From Azolla pinnata (lineage: Eukaryota; Streptophyta; Polypodiopsida; Salviniales; Salviniaceae), in NCBI GenBank assembly GCA_037176905.1, contig JBBBWG010007891.1, positions 29,778 to 93,777 on the forward strand: DNA of 64,000 nucleotides. Reading direction: 5' to 3'. Below are positions 35,159 to 48,475 of the stretch, one piece after another. Below the pieces are notes generated by a model. It worked only from the letters and a program-made list of their open reading frames with translations. It was not told the origin of the DNA and did no database searches. The translations under genes and the position numbers were made by a program. Position 1 is the first letter of the stretch, and every line of letters starts with the position of its first letter.

Positions 35159-36761
35159 AGCTCAGTTGAGCATCGAAATCTCTGGATCATCGACGACATG
35201 CATCCATCCATCCAAGCCCACTGAACAGTTGAGGCTCACGGTGAGTCACACTTTCATCTTTATTCGAGAAATTGTTTTTGTAACGTAGCTAGTCGTTCAT
35301 TTGGAGGGCTGAGATGAATGGTTTATGTACAGTTTAGCACAGCGATAGGCAAGGCTCCCTGCCCTAGCCACACTAACTAAATGCATGCTTAATTTAGTGC
35401 AAATTTGAAAAAAATGCTCTCACTACAGATTGGCTAGGTTGCTTGGAAGTGCTCCCACAACCAGAATGCATGTCGCTGTTTGCTTGCATGATTGTACGAA
35501 ATACGCCACGTGCACTTATGTCTCTGCACGATTGTATTATCCCAAATGCTCTTAACTTGAGCTCCTATTGTCAATCAAATGCTCCTTCTTACAATATCTC
35601 ATATTTCCCATCCATACAATGCCAATATACAATTCAAAGCTCCTGTCCTAACATTAAGGGCGAATGCCCTGCTGAAGTGATGAGAAAGCCAGTGAGAGAT
35701 CTACCCCAAATCTTTCCCACAAGCACGCCAATTAACAGTTAAACTGCTTGTTGAAGCAATGTACTGAATCGGCAAACTAATGGAAAGCTCGGCCAAAGAA
35801 ATCAACAAAATTTTTGGAGAATTTTACTTCATGCAAGCTAGGCATTTTAACCAAGTAACAAGTGTTGTTGCTCAAACACACATGATATTCTATCCGAATG
35901 TGTCGATTTTAATAAACAATGGCGAGCACATCTCACGGATTTACCGATTTGTCTCACGTGCGGTGTAGAGCATTACCAGTTACTCCAACGTCTCACAAGT
36001 TCTCAGACCTTAGAAAGCCTATTGTCAAAATTCTTGTATTGGGTGGTTGATAAACTTGTGATGTAAACCTGAGATTTTTTATTCTGCAATGTCAACTACG
36101 CTCGAAAATGCAAACCGAAAACTGCTTCCTCTAAGAACTGTTCAATTCTAGACGGATCCAACACAAGATTCATATGTTGATCATGCAGGCAAGCTACGGT
36201 GAACCCACTATTCGTTCGATTGCAGCCTATGTAAAACAATATGGGCAGTGAACGGAATCTCGAATCACTATCCAATCGTTTGTACCAAAAACCTAGGATC
36301 GATCTGACTTCATTGCAATCAGCCCTTTTCTGTTGTCCATGACGATAATTGCTGCAAACTCTGGACGGTTTTGTATACACGCGACTTTGATTGACTTGTG
36401 CAGAAGCTTCCCCGCAACAGACTCGTAATCGATTTGAATCAACTGCACATCGGCTTCGATTCCGTTTCTCGACCGAGAATCAGACGAACTGAGATCGTTG
36501 CAATGACACGAATCGAGCATCAACATTTCCGATCTCTACCATAAGATGCACTTGATCATAAATAATCCATGGAATGCATATGGTAGATTTTTTTTCACAT
36601 TGATCATCGAGGTTTTAAGGTCGAGCTGAAGGTTGAAAATCCTTTCCTGAAAATTAAAAATTTGAATTTCGTAGAGAGAGGAAAGAGCCGGTCATTTCCT
36701 TCTCCCTTTTATCTTCTTCTATTCTCTCTCTCTCTCTCTCTCGGCGTTCAACACAGCTTCC
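35159..36761. other. Spacer between the 383-aa gene and the MCUR1-like gene
   Basis: No gene that I can support. Two overlapping minus-strand frames at 36096-36526 look mildly protein-like but do not join. A CT run at 36723-36742 lies 20 bases before the next ATG. Confidence 0.4.
36723..36742 (+). promoter_or_regulatory. CT run (Y-patch-like) just upstream of the MCUR1-like start
   Basis: About ten CT units 20-40 bases before the ATG at 36762. Pyrimidine patches are common plant core-promoter or leader elements. The role is inferred from position only. Confidence 0.4.
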
Positions 36762-39700
36762 ATGGAAGCTCCGCGAATCGGGAAGAATCTCTGCAGGCTC
36801 GTTCGCCATGGCGCTTCATACAGCTTCAGATCCCTCCCTCGCTCTGCCACAGGTACCCCGTTCGCCTCATTTCCTTCGCCTTTCCAGCAGAAAAAAAATT
36901 GGCTCCTCCCCCGCTTCACACCGTGTGGGATAGTCTCGCGTCCGTCTCTCCATCGAGATACGTCTCACTGCTGTAGATGCTAACACGCATTCATTAACCT
37001 GTCGATCCTGCATCAAGATATGCCCCGAAACTCTCATTGCTGTAGATGTTAACACGCGTTCAATAACCTGCCAATCCTTGTCTCCTACGTTTATGGTCTG
37101 TTTTGGCTGTAAGAGGAGCCTCCTCTTCTATCTTCACTACTGATATTTCCTCAAAAAATGTTTTTTTCTTTCATTGCGTTCCAAACAAAAGACAAATCTA
37201 AGAACTCATCTTGATTCAGCAAATGGCAGTCTTCCCATTCGTGACGGATCCAAGAGCTCATCCTGTTCCAACCGGCTCCCTGCCCCCCTTTTTTTTTGTT
37301 CGTTATAGACTTATTTTGTGCGCCACTCCCAATCTATGCTCTTCTCAATTTCCCACAGGAAATGGTTTCTTCTTCTGTCTTGAACAGATTTCCTCACAGA
37401 ATGGATTCTTCAATCTTCGCCAGATATCCCGGTTCGTTTCAGTTTCCAAGGGTACAAAGAAAGTCATGTTTGTAGATACACTTGCTCTGGTACTCAATCT
37501 CTCTCCTCCATTTCTCACTGTTGTATGTTAATCATACAATCGATCTGACCTCAATGCAGTTCATCCCTTCTAATTTTTCCAGAAATCTTTAAGATATTCT
37601 GAAAGTATGTCGACTGCTCTCTTCAGGTACGCCGTCTTGAGTCTCAAGGATTAAATCCAAAACAAGCTGAGGCGGTAACTGCTGTCATTATTGAAGTTCT
37701 AAATGATAGTATGGACAACGTTTCTCAGACATTTGTATCCAAGCCAGACATGCAAAAGGTTGCTTTTTCTTGCTCAGCTGGAAAGAATAAATAGTGGAAA
37801 ATAGCCCGAAGTTATGCAAATGTGAGATACTAACGTTTCATAAGTAAATAACAAGCTGTTTCTATGTTTGTAGGTGATTGTGCAATATATAGCATTTATC
37901 TTTTTACGAGTGATTATACAGATTCCAAATCAGATCTAGCATTTTCTGAGATATATGGTTATGCGATAAAAAATCCATGTGATAACTCAATTAATAACTG
38001 TGTCATCTTTGTTCGATGAGATTTTTAGGTATCTAGAAATTTCTTAAGATTATCCTGTGAAATATGATCTCATGCACATATTAGAGTGTAAGAAATCTTT
38101 ATGGTATCAGTAGAGTTTTAACTCAGATATATCATTAATGCAGGCTTTTCATGCTGCTTTGCATTCACAAAACTAGGTTTCATGGAACATGTGAATGTCT
38201 TTTGCTCTTTATGTAGCCTGTACAAATTCGAACTCATTCTCTGCATCATGCAACAGAATGAAATGACACAAGAGGCCGCAATTGCAAAGCTAACATCAGA
38301 GATTCGGAATGCACAGGTCTCCTCTATATCCCTCTCCATTATTCTAATTTCTCCATTTCTATTTCTCGTTTTGTGATTTCTGGAGGAGGCTGCAAACCTG
38401 CTCCCACGACCAGCAAGCTCTATTCCTTCCCTTCATCAATATAGAAGGCTCTAACAGTCTCATTTAATTTTTTGGCCTTCATGCATAATGTTTGATCTTG
38501 ACTTCTGATTTTGTAACTCTAACTATCCACATTCTTGCAGTTGTATCTGTAGATTAAATTCATCTTTGGACCATGCATGTAACTCTATAAACGCATAAAA
38601 ATCAATGATAATTTTCAAACAGCTCAGCATCTAATATTTGTAATTGCTATTTTGTTTGAGATAACAGGAGTATAAAGTGTCATTGTTACATCGTGAGTTA
38701 GAGAGAATACAAACAGATGTTGAAAAAATGCGAAGTGACCTGAGGTCTGTTAAATTTGCGAAATGCTACCTGTATTCTACGGCATAGCTCCCTTTCTTGT
38801 TTGTTGAATAGTCTGTTGATGGTCAATGTCAGGTATGAAATTGACAAGGTTACAGCAGCCCAAAGGCTAGACATCAACCTTGAAAGAGGGTAAGCTATCC
38901 AAGGATCTCCTTTGCTTGTCATTAGCTTTTTATGTTAACTTGAAAGTCTAGGACTAGTTGTCTCACAACATCTGAATAAATTGTTCCTTATTCTTTAAAA
39001 AACTAGTTGGTTCTGCCCTTTTTAATAAGAAATCTTTTCGGGAGGCAACTCAAACTGACAGATTTTCGTAAATTTTCATCCCAAACCCTATTCGGTTGTG
39101 GTACATTTTTATGATATTTCTATAATTCTTGCTTCCTCGTTGGGATCTGATGCTATCTTCACTGGAGGCTGAAATAAAGCGCATAAAGGATTCCTGAATT
39201 CACAGAGAGTCCCTAGGGAAGTCATCTCTCATAAAGGATTCCTGAATACATAGAGAGGCCCTAGGGAAGTCATGCAAATTCTACAAGTTTCTCCTTTAAC
39301 GTTCTAGTCTTTTTTTAATTTTCTAGCAAATGGAAAGTTGACCTGCTGGTTTACATCATACCCCAAACATTCCTGAAGAATACGTTCTTGATTTTCACAG
39401 GAGAACTAGAGAAGATTTAGCAAACCAAAGTGCAGAAACATCTGAATTGACAAATAAGCTGGACAGGGTAAGACGTTTTGATAGTGTGGGACAAGTTATA
39501 AACGCCTTTACCAGATTTTAGTGTCCACATTATAATGATGTGACTAAGCAGGAAATCAATGCCTTGAAGACTCAAGTTGAGGCAGCAAAGTATGAAGTCA
39601 TCAAATACGGACTTGGTAATACAGCAGAACTCCTAGTATTCATATTTCACTTAATAAGCATGTTTTTATGTACTGTGATTTGTTTTGAGCAATCTATTGA

Positions 39701-39827
39701 AAATTGGAGGTTATTTTGAGAAGTTTATTTATTTATTTATTCAGCTTATATATCTTCATATGGGTGTGTAGGTACCATCGTATCTTTAACTGCAGTTGGT
39801 CTTGGTCTTCTACGCATTTTGATGTGA
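36762..39827 (+). CDS. Mitochondrial coiled-coil protein of the MCUR1/CCDC90/FMP32 (DUF1640) family, 9 exons, 244 aa
   Basis: Exons are 36762-36852, 37359-37489, 37627-37758, 38257-38316, 38668-38744, 38833-38889, 39401-39467, 39552-39615 and 39772-39827. All are GT..AG in phase (735 bases with stop). The N-terminus is Arg/Ser-rich with few acids (MEAPRIGKNLCRLVRHGASY), fitting a mitochondrial presequence. The DUF1640 core follows: DTLALVRRLESQGLNPKQAE, IIEVLNDSM, then a long coiled coil (LLHRELERIQTDVEKMRSDL...RYEIDKVTAAQRLDINLERG, REINALKTQVEAAKYEV). It ends in one membrane segment (TIVSLTAVGLGLLRILM, about residues 227-244). Family members sit in the inner mitochondrial membrane; animal MCUR1 affects the calcium uniporter, and other members are linked to cytochrome oxidase assembly. 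The plant role is open. Exon 2 has other possible acceptors (37389, 37401). Confidence 0.9.
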
Positions 39828-41451
39828 TAACAATTTGCTCCAGCAATAATATGATCTGTAAAGCATTCATTATGCATTTTTTCCCACATTTATATCAGAC
39901 TAATTCTGCAATCAGGACTCTTGTCTAATGTGTTCGTTCAATTAAAATTTTCGTGATTAATTTTGTCACACGCTACATTCTGTATTATTCTTGATTTTAA
40001 CCACTATACAGTATGAAATCCAGCACATTTGATCAAAGACCTCGTAGGTTCTTTGTCATTCACACTCCATATTTTTGTATGTCTCGAAGAATTGCTGAAA
40101 GATTCTGTATTAACCAAGCATATGAAGTGTCAGCCGGCATTTATTATCTGTATTTGTGTCGCATAACATGGAATCACAGGTTTCTTTGCACCATCAATGC
40201 CTCTTAGTATAATTCGTGAGTTGTGCAATGATCTTCATCTCATAGCCTCTCAACCAAGAAGGGGCGTCAATAGAGTGACTAGATGAACTGTGTACAGTCT
40301 TACATCTGCCTGATGGACAGCCTGGTTAGGTTTGACCACAGAGGCTCTGCAGGGAACAAGGATAAGGTCACGACTCGTGCATTTCGACCGGATTTTTCGT
40401 CATCGGTGAAGTCACGACTTGCACCTTCTCTCCCAGGATAAGATTCCTCCTTGGATGGGACTGGAAAATTCTGCGAATCTTCAATGAAGGCGAGAGCCGA
40501 ATTTGTACTGCAAGTTGAGAAACCTTTGTTCGAATCATTCGCGATTTGCTCGTTTGGGTTTGGTCAAATTGTCATGAAGCTATGCGAGGAAGGTATGATG
40601 TGTGTTCACATCTATGCCGTGTGTGTTCGCATAAACCGAAGCAACGTGTCAGGAGTACGAGATCGACTATTCTTTGTGCAGAGCTTAAGCCTACTGATAG
40701 AGACCATGTGAAGTCTCTGATGGTTGCAAGCCGAGTTCGGCTTGTGCTACGAGTGTAGAGAGGCCCGGGTCTTTTCAAGGCTGCGGGTTCTTGCAGTGTG
40801 CACATTCTGCTGGTGTGGAATCGGTGGAGCGAGAACAAAACATGACGTGTGATGCGGCCCTGGCCCACTTTTGTAAAACGAATCGATGCAACAAGAAGGA
40901 GAAGAAGTCAATCAGCTCGAATTTGACGAAGGAGCATATATGAGTGGAAAAGAGGGGCATCGGCACGTGGTACTCGAATTAACGGGGCGCCGTTTGCTTG
41001 TCGATCCGTTCCTTCTGCGATTTCCGTCATCGATGACGTTGTTTGTTGGGGGGGGGGGCGTGTAGCGATCGATGTCCATGTCCAATAAGATTGATGCTAC
41101 GAAAAACCAAACGAGCCCCACACCGCACAAGCCGGACACGTCCTTCAGACATTTCTCATTCTGCGCCACCACACCGTCTGTCTGTTCGTTCGTTCGCGAT
41201 CGACCCTCGATCATTTTTATAAAATCGCTTCCACTAATGGCTCTCGCCGAAGCCGAGGCTGATGGGACCCGAATCCGGCCCGTCGATCTTCGGCGATTTC
41301 GTCTTGAAAACGTCGGCGGCTAACGAATTGATCGGCGGTCGAGATCCTTCGCCCCTGTCGCCATATAAAACACGTGCTTAAGAAGCGAGCAATGATCTGG
41401 ACATGTTTCCCACACTTCCAAATCATGCATATGCACACATACATTAAGGGG

Positions 41452-41490
<39 letters not shown>

Positions 41491-42162
41491 CACATACATA
41501 CATGCATACATGCATACATACATGCATGCATGCATGCATGCATACATATATACATACATGCTATGGCTGGTTCGGCCAAGTTGCCCGACATTCAGCCCTC
41601 CCCCGGACTCGAACTGCAATACGGAAGTCAACCCGCCGCCGTTAGTAGTACCTTTTGTTCGTACTTGTACTTGCTGAACGAACGAACAAGCGAGAGATCA
41701 CTGTTCGATTCCGCGGACCGATGCGCAGAGATTCGCGTCTATCTTCCGTATGTATCTGCATGCCCCATCGCGGATGTCTTCGAGGGAAGCGTCCAACGCC
41801 GATTGGAACTCGATCCACGTCCGCATTTCGAATAGTATACATGTATGTATGTATGCGTGTGTGTGTGTGTGTGTGTTTGCATGTATCTATATGGTATGCT
41901 GGTTTGTTGGAGGGCTGTTCATTGCTTGATCATGTCTTGGCCATCTAGTGGATTTATGGACAATTGTCGATGATTTTGTCGCTTTGTGTGTGTATATATA
42001 TATATATGTATATGTATACATGCATGCATGGAGCACTGTAGAGACTGAGGTTTATCCTAGTTGTCTAACTAGCACCCCTGATTCGGGTTGTCTCTATGAA
42101 CATATGAGTTGGGCCCGGATTTGGTCGGTCCATCTGTCCGCCCATCTGTCACCGATCCTTCC

Positions 42163-42203
42163 CATTCATTCATTCATTCATTCATTCATTCATTCATTCA
42201 TTC
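42163..42203. repeat. (ATTC)n tetranucleotide microsatellite
   Basis: About ten ATTC units read directly. Confidence 0.9.
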
Positions 42204-42618
42204 ACTTCATCCCTTCATTACGCTTCTCCAGTCATATAACCAACCCCGCGCTACTTAGGGCTTCGGAGGACTTTATCGATTTATGTCCTTCCTTCGCATC
42301 GAGCCTCGCTTGCTCTCTGGAGGGCTCATTCGCACACGAGAGGCTCGCCCGCCGAAGCGTTCGGTTCGCGCACACACGATCGAATCGATCGGCAAAAAAC
42401 TGCGTAAATGAAAATCGGGCTTGCCGTGTGTGAAGCCAAATATCGGGCGGCAACGGACAAACGCGACGTCGGGGCCTTCAATGACGTTTGACTTGCCGTC
42501 ACACACGTTTGTCGGTTTTTCCACATTCTCGGGCGGCTTTTGCGACCGCGAGATCGGAGCGAGAATCGGGGCAAAGGCCGAGAATACGATGTAAGCCCGA
42601 GAAAGGCAAAGGATGAAG

Positions 42619-42668
42619 AAGGCGACGAAGAAGAAGAAGAAGAAGAAGAAGAAGAAGAAGAAGAAGAA
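42619..42668. repeat. (GAA)n microsatellite
   Basis: About 16 GAA/AAG units read directly. Confidence 0.9.
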
Positions 42669-42943
42669 AGAAGAGGGAAGAAGAAAGAAGAAGAATCGGA
42701 TCGATCGACGATGACGTGTGTGTACGCATCACACATCGGCACATCATCGCACATCGCGCAATCGCGCATCGCACGCATCGCAAGTTTGTCGTGTTTCGTG
42801 CGATCTTTTTTCCGGCGGCAATCCTGATGGCGGCGAGTAATGCTCGAATCCCTTAAGTTCGGTATTGCTTCGAGTAATCGCGGGGGGTTTAAGTATGGAA
42901 ATCGCGACAAGCATCAGACCTAATCACCGCAATAATGAACAGT

Positions 42944-43250
42944 ATGCATGCATGCATGCATGCATATATGAATGTATGTATGTGTGCATGAAATGCATGG
43001 ATGGGATGAATGCATGGGTGGATGGATGGGATGGATGGATGGATGGGATGGGATGGATGCATGGGATGGGATGGATGGATGGATGGATGCATGCATGGAT
43101 GGATGGATGCATGCATGGATGCATGGATGACGGATGGACACATGGGTGAATGGATGGATTCATGGGTGGATGGATGGATGGATTCATGGATATGCACACG
43201 TAGGTACCCACCTGGCCACATCCAACCCATGCATGCATGCATGCATGGAC
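42944..43250. repeat. GCAT/GGAT tetranucleotide mosaic
   Basis: Alternating blocks of ATGC and ATGG tetranucleotides over about 300 bases. They translate as Met/Asp/Gly/Trp-rich or His/Pro/Ser-rich frames that are artefacts. Confidence 0.85.
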
Positions 43251-43807
43251 AGCTTGCCATTGATGAAATCAAGATGATGTGCAGCTCACGGCACGCATAT
43301 GCATGCATGGCTGGCATGGTGCACATGCGTGCGTGGGTGGCATGGTGCGCATGCATGAATGGCACGGGCATGCATGGCCATGCATATTATGTGTACGCCG
43401 GTTTAGCATGATGTGGATGGATAGATAGGTATGTATGTATGTATGTGTGTATGTGCCGCGTGCGTGACGAGGAATACGATGATGACGATTTTTCTTTTTT
43501 TCTTTTTTCCTTTTTCCGCTTATTTATTTATTTGTTTTATTTATTTTATTTGGGTTCAGTTTCGGACAAGGACCGGCGACTTCTCCGGTCTAGAGAGAGG
43601 AGAGAGGAGGGAGCGCGGGGGAAAAAGGGCGGGAGAGGTGGTGATTCGCCCACGCCGCCGGCCACGTGTCGGCCGGCGATTGGTGGGCCCCGCCGCGCCA
43701 ATGATTTGCTCGCGTGTCCGCCTCGGACTGACTCTTGTTCTCTTTTCTTCTTCTTCTTCTTCTTCTTCTTCTTCGTCTTCTTCTTCTTCGTCGCCGTCTT
43801 CTTCTCT

Positions 43808-43930
43808 TCATCGCCATCGCCATCGCCATCGCCTTCGCCTTCGCCATCGCCATCGCCATCGCCTTCGCCTTCTCCTTCGCCTTCGCCATCGCCTTCGCCT
43901 TCTCCTTCGCCTTCGCCATCGCCTTCGCCG
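43808..43930 (+). repeat. CGCCAT/CGCCTT hexanucleotide repeat in the NAC leader
   Basis: About 20 six-base units (CGCCAT, CGCCTT, CTCCTT) following a CTT run. It lies 110-230 bases before the NAC start. The frame through it into the NAC ATG is open (Ser-Pro repeats) but is probably untranslated. Confidence 0.85.
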
Positions 43931-44041
43931 CCCACAGACTCCCAAATCCTGCTGAATCGCCCCAGATTCTTGCCCCCGCACTCAGACAAGACGAGACGAG
44001 ACAAGACACGACGAACCCTAAACGGCCTCCCCGGAGCCATC

Positions 44042-46131
44042 ATGATGACCACCACCATGGAAAGCTCGCCCCCTTCTCCCCACGCTGCTGCTGCTTCTGC
44101 CATCTCCGCCGCCGTCGAGCAGCAGCCCATCCTGCCCCCCGGCTTCCGCTTCCATCCCACCGACGAGGAGCTCGTGGTCCATTACCTCAAGAAGAAGGCC
44201 TCGTCTTCGCCCCTGCCGGTCCCTATCATCACAGAGATCGACCTCTATAAGTTCGACCCATGGCAGTTACCAGGTATAATCTGTCACGCCTTGCTCTCCT
44301 TTCTTCTATCAGACCTCTATAGGAGGAGGAGGAGGAGGAGGGGAAAGAAAACAGCAAAAAAAGGAAAGACTCTTCTTTGTTCTGAGACATGATCTTGAAT
44401 CGAAGAAGATTCGATCGCAATTCTCGAATAAATAAATAAAAACTAAAACCACTCTCCCTTGTTCTGATTCACGAACTTGGAAGATCCCAAGATTCAATCG
44501 CGATTCTTGAATTCCAAAAAGAAGGGAACTCTTGCCTTGTTCTGATGCACAAACTCGGATCGGAGAAGATTCGATCTCGATTCTTCGACTTTTTCTTGAA
44601 ATAAAATAAAAACTCGCTTGTTCCGACACACGGTCTTGGAATCGAACAAGATCTGATTGCAAGCCTTGAATTCGCGATGAAATTGTGCGAGTAAAGAAGC
44701 AAATCAAGGAGCGGCTCTAATGAGAGATCTATCTGTGTCTATGTATAAGTCAAGGAATGGCGTGCTTCGGAGAGAACGAGTGGTATTTCTTCAGCCCCCG
44801 GGATCGGAAGTATCCCAACGGAGCAAGACCAAACAGGGCAGCAGCATCTGGGTACTGGAAGGCGACGGGAACTGACAAGCCGATCACGAGTTCAGGAGGA
44901 TCTTCCCATAGCCACTGCAAGGTTGGTGTGAAGAAGGCCCTTGTCTTCTACAAGGGCAAGCCTCCCAAGGGCATCAAAACCAATTGGATCATGCACGAAT
45001 ACCGCCTCACGAGCGATGCCACCATGATTCCGCCATCGTCATCCTCGTCGATAAGGCCAGCTGCTCCCTTCTCGTCTCGCAAGTCTCTTCGAGTAAGTTA
45101 ACAGACCTCTCTTGCTTATGATCTTTGGAGCCCACAAATACATGCGTGTGTGTGTGTACTATACGGAACTGTTGCTCGATGACTGTTCTTTTTTTCGCTC
45201 GTCATTGAACAGGCATATGAAATGTTTTCTGCCCATGTTGTGGGTGGTTTTGAACCTAGGGGTGTGCTTCACTTGAGTGGGAGAGGTTTTAGTGAGGTCT
45301 TGTACGTGTGCTTCATGCTTGAAAAGGAGAGATTTAGTCATAGTAACCCTGTGTGCTTCATACTTGAAAAAGAGAGATTTAGTCACAGTAAGCCTCCAAT
45401 GTTTGAAAGCTGTAAACTATGTATGGAACCCCATTGCAAAACCAATTAGAGCCAAAAGACAGTATTGTACTTAGTCTAGGCTTAATGTATTGGCAGTGTT
45501 CGGTTTCGTTCCTCTGTGTTTGGTCAGCCAAGTCATAGGTTTTGCGCCGAGATAGGTTATTGCGACACCATGATTGTCGGAGAAGATGATACACGGACAT
45601 CACAGTCTACTACTACAATTTTTCTGGTAGAAATGGGCGGTGTCCAGACCTGCGCCCATCATGTATCAAGGATTGAAGTTGATCATGAAGGAATTACTCT
45701 TTTGGGTTGACCTCCTTACCAAGCATATGCTGCATACTTACACACATGCAGCTCTGGATGATCACAAGCTTATATGTGCAGCTTCTAGAAAAGATTGCCT
45801 GTATATTTACTGAGAACATTCGGTGTCTCTACAAGCTGCACTGACTAGGAACCTGCCCTTGTTTACATTTGTTCTTGTGCAGCTTGATGATTGGGTACTG
45901 TGTAGAATCTACAAGAAGAGCACGCATGCATCGAGGATAGACGAAAGCAACAAGGAGGATGACAACACTTCTTGTGTGGAGCAAGTTCTCATGTCTCCGG
46001 GGGATGTACAACAAGATCATCGAGTCGATGCTATTTCAAAACTGGGACCCTTCAATGGTTTACACGATGATGATCCTTTCTTGGCAAACATCTTCTTAGA
46101 GCCCGAATCTACATCAAACTACGCAATGCTA

Positions 46132-46163
<32 letters not shown>

Positions 46164-46479
46164 ACCACAACAGCAGCAGCAGCACCACCACCATGTCAAT
46201 ACCATCAATGGAGTAAGACTTACTCAACCGTTGGATGCGATCCAACACAATGTCTTCTCGCATGCGACTGTTCCGAAAGCTGAGCATGTGGATGTGAGTG
46301 GCATCGGTGGTGCACTAAATCACACGCTCGATGACTATGCGTACGGGAAGGCTTTTGCAGGCTTGCCGAATCTTACGCAGAAGTACTTACCACAACCACC
46401 CAAATCACAGCTGAATCTCGGGAACCTCGAGATTTCTTACAAATGGCCCTTGTGGCAAGAAGAAGCCAAGGCATTGTGA
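44042..46479 (+). CDS. NAC-domain transcription factor, 3 exons, 388 aa
   Basis: Exons are 44042-44273, 44755-45092 and 45883-46479; phases agree (1167 bases with stop). The intron positions, after DPWQLP and before [12 protein letters not shown], are classical for NAC genes. The NAC domain covers residues 31-202: subdomain [20 protein letters not shown], then [65 protein letters not shown] and MHEYRL. The wording is closest to the ATAF/NAP (SNAC) group, which drives stress and senescence programmes; the group assignment is inference. The C-terminal part is variable and rich in His and Gln (a CAT/CAG run at 46131-46190) and ends [13 protein letters not shown]. No membrane anchor. CCCTAAAC sits about 20 bases before the ATG. 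Two further in-frame Met (codons 2 and 6) are possible starts. Confidence 0.95.
46131..46190 (+). repeat. CAT/CAG run coding for His and Gln in the NAC gene
   Basis: Ten CAT codons, then CAACCACAACAG, CAG and CAC codons. In frame and translated; its length is likely variable between individuals. Confidence 0.88.
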
Positions 46480-48267
46480 AGGACTAACAAAACCACATAT
46501 AGTGTTAGCAGCAGAGACTTGGATCGGCGCAGGTGATGCAACAAAACTGGTTAGCTCTCTCTCTCTCTATATATATATAGGAGAAACCTATAGATTTCCA
46601 CAACATACCCTGTCCCATGTCAAATACTGTAAATACAACAGACAGCATTTTATAGCAAAAGGTGTATAGAATTCTTAGGTCTGCTCATCATCATACAAGT
46701 CTCGAGATGGAAGGATTTTTGTACACTTGATGTATATTCTAATCTGTTCAAACATTTTTTATACATCGGATGTAACGATGTAATATTAATTTCGACCGTA
46801 ATTGCTACTCATATACCGTGGTAATTGACGTGAGATTGTTCTGGTTCGGCAGAAAGCCGGCATTTGTGTGTGTCCATATGCAGATTAGCAAAAAATATCT
46901 TTGATGACTAGATTTGGCAAAGTGGGACAGGTTGGGCTCTCCGATTTTAATGGTTTTTTTTTTTGGAAGTTCCCATGAAATAGAGGAGAAAAAAAATCGG
47001 GTCAAAACGGAAGCCGAAACTTTGGCATTGTGTTGCCACATCAGGCTGGAAATGCGCAATTATCATCATGCGCCGTGACGTGGAGATTGCGGATATGGGC
47101 TTATCAGGTTTCGGCGAGATTCCTTCCTTTTTAATGGAACTCTTGGATGAATCAAAGCTGCTTTTCTCCTTTTGGGGTCTAAAAATTTTGCGCATTGTAG
47201 AAGAAGTCGGAAAACATTGCCCGATTGGCCCAGAGTGTGCATACCTTTGCATTATTGTCGAGATAACGTTGTCAATGGGAATATGTGGGAGGATCTGCAC
47301 CAAGCTCGTGTTTTATGATTGGGAAGCGAGTGTTTTGAGTAGACAAGAGAACTGGCATTGGCGATGGATGTGTAAATGGGTGGATTTCTGGTGCCATTAT
47401 CTCTTCTTCAATAGATAGACAAGTTATTGTTGTGATATCAAAGAAACAGAGCAGGATAAGACCTGGCCGACTGAGCCCGAGTCAAACGGCCTCTTCAGAC
47501 AAAACATGATAAAAAATCTGCAAACATATCCAAACCCGTCGAGGCTTATGAGCGATAGATATTTATACTCGCGATCTCTGGGCCAACTGGCTTCGATCCT
47601 CGGGACTCGATGAGATCGTCGACGGACACTTGAGTTGTCGACATGTTGACTTAAACCACTCCCTAGGGCTCAAGCTTCAGTTTCCGATGCATGCATGCAT
47701 GCATACATACATACATACATACATAGTAGAATGCATCGAATGACTCGTACTGAAGGCCATCTACAATGACAACATCGACTTTAACTCAGTTCGATTGTGC
47801 TGCGATGCCTGCTGCAGTTGGGAGGCAACGACGAGTTGGTGCAGATACCGAGAGACATTCTCGGCACACAAAGGTTATCGTGAAGATGCTTCCTCGGCTT
47901 GCACAAGCCGTGCGATCGTGTCTGGCGGGAAGCTTTCGGAAAGAGCATCGGGGCGCATATAAAGCGATGGAGATCCGATCGCCGATCGACGATCGTTGGA
48001 TTAACTGGCGCCACTGTCAACGATATTCTTCTTCCGTCGTCTTCTTAGATATGTGGCGCCGAAATGCCGAGCAATCGGCGTCAGTAAGATTGCAAAAAGC
48101 AGCTGCTGGCAGTGGCAATTGCGATCGAGATCCTCTCTCGATTATCAGATCTCGATGCCTGTACATCTGATTTGGTGCGATTCCGGTACATGCATGGAGA
48201 GCTCGACCCGAGTGCTCTGTATTTTTTATTATTTTTTTCTGTTTTGGTTTTGTTTCCCCTTCACAAC

Positions 48268-48475
48268 ACAATGCTCTGCTTTTGGTCTTTCCTTCACAAC
48301 AACAATGCTCTGTTTTTTCTCACAAATGCTCTCTGTTTTTTTTTTCACACAATGCTCTGTTTTTTCTCACAAATGCTCTCTGTTTTTTTCATAATGCTCT
48401 GTTTTTTTCACAATGCTCTGTTTTTCCTCACAATGCTCTGTTTTTTCTCACAATGCTCTGTTTTTTTTTTTTTGC
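48268..48475 (+). repeat. Minisatellite with CACAATGCTCTGTTTTTT unit
   Basis: Nine or so copies of a 20-30 base unit built from CACAA(A)TGCTCT(CT)GTTTTTT(CT). The T run varies in length from unit to unit. Read directly. Confidence 0.88.

Larger units (their letters stand above)
39828..44041. other. Microsatellite-rich spacer before the NAC gene
   Basis: No gene seen. Contents: G run 41049-41060; AC run 41456-41486; ACATACATGCATG mosaic 41488-41562; GT run 41860-41876; ATTC tetranucleotides 42163-42203; GAA run 42619-42668; GCATGCAT and GGAT mosaics 42944-43250; CTT run 43747-43800; hexanucleotide run 43808-43930. All open frames of 60-300 codons overlap these repeats. Confidence 0.5.

Noticed and set aside
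36096-36526. Two overlapping minus-strand frames (95 and 77 codons) divergent from the MCUR1-like gene
   Set aside because: They are mildly protein-like, but I found no junction joining them in frame and no family features.
42865-43411. Met/Asp/Gly/Trp-rich and His/Pro/Ser-rich frames
   Set aside because: They are translations of GGAT/GCAT tetranucleotide repeats.
47766-48170. 134-codon plus-strand frame before the PP2C gene
   Set aside because: No domain, no splice partner, and it overlaps equally long antisense frames. Too weak to call.
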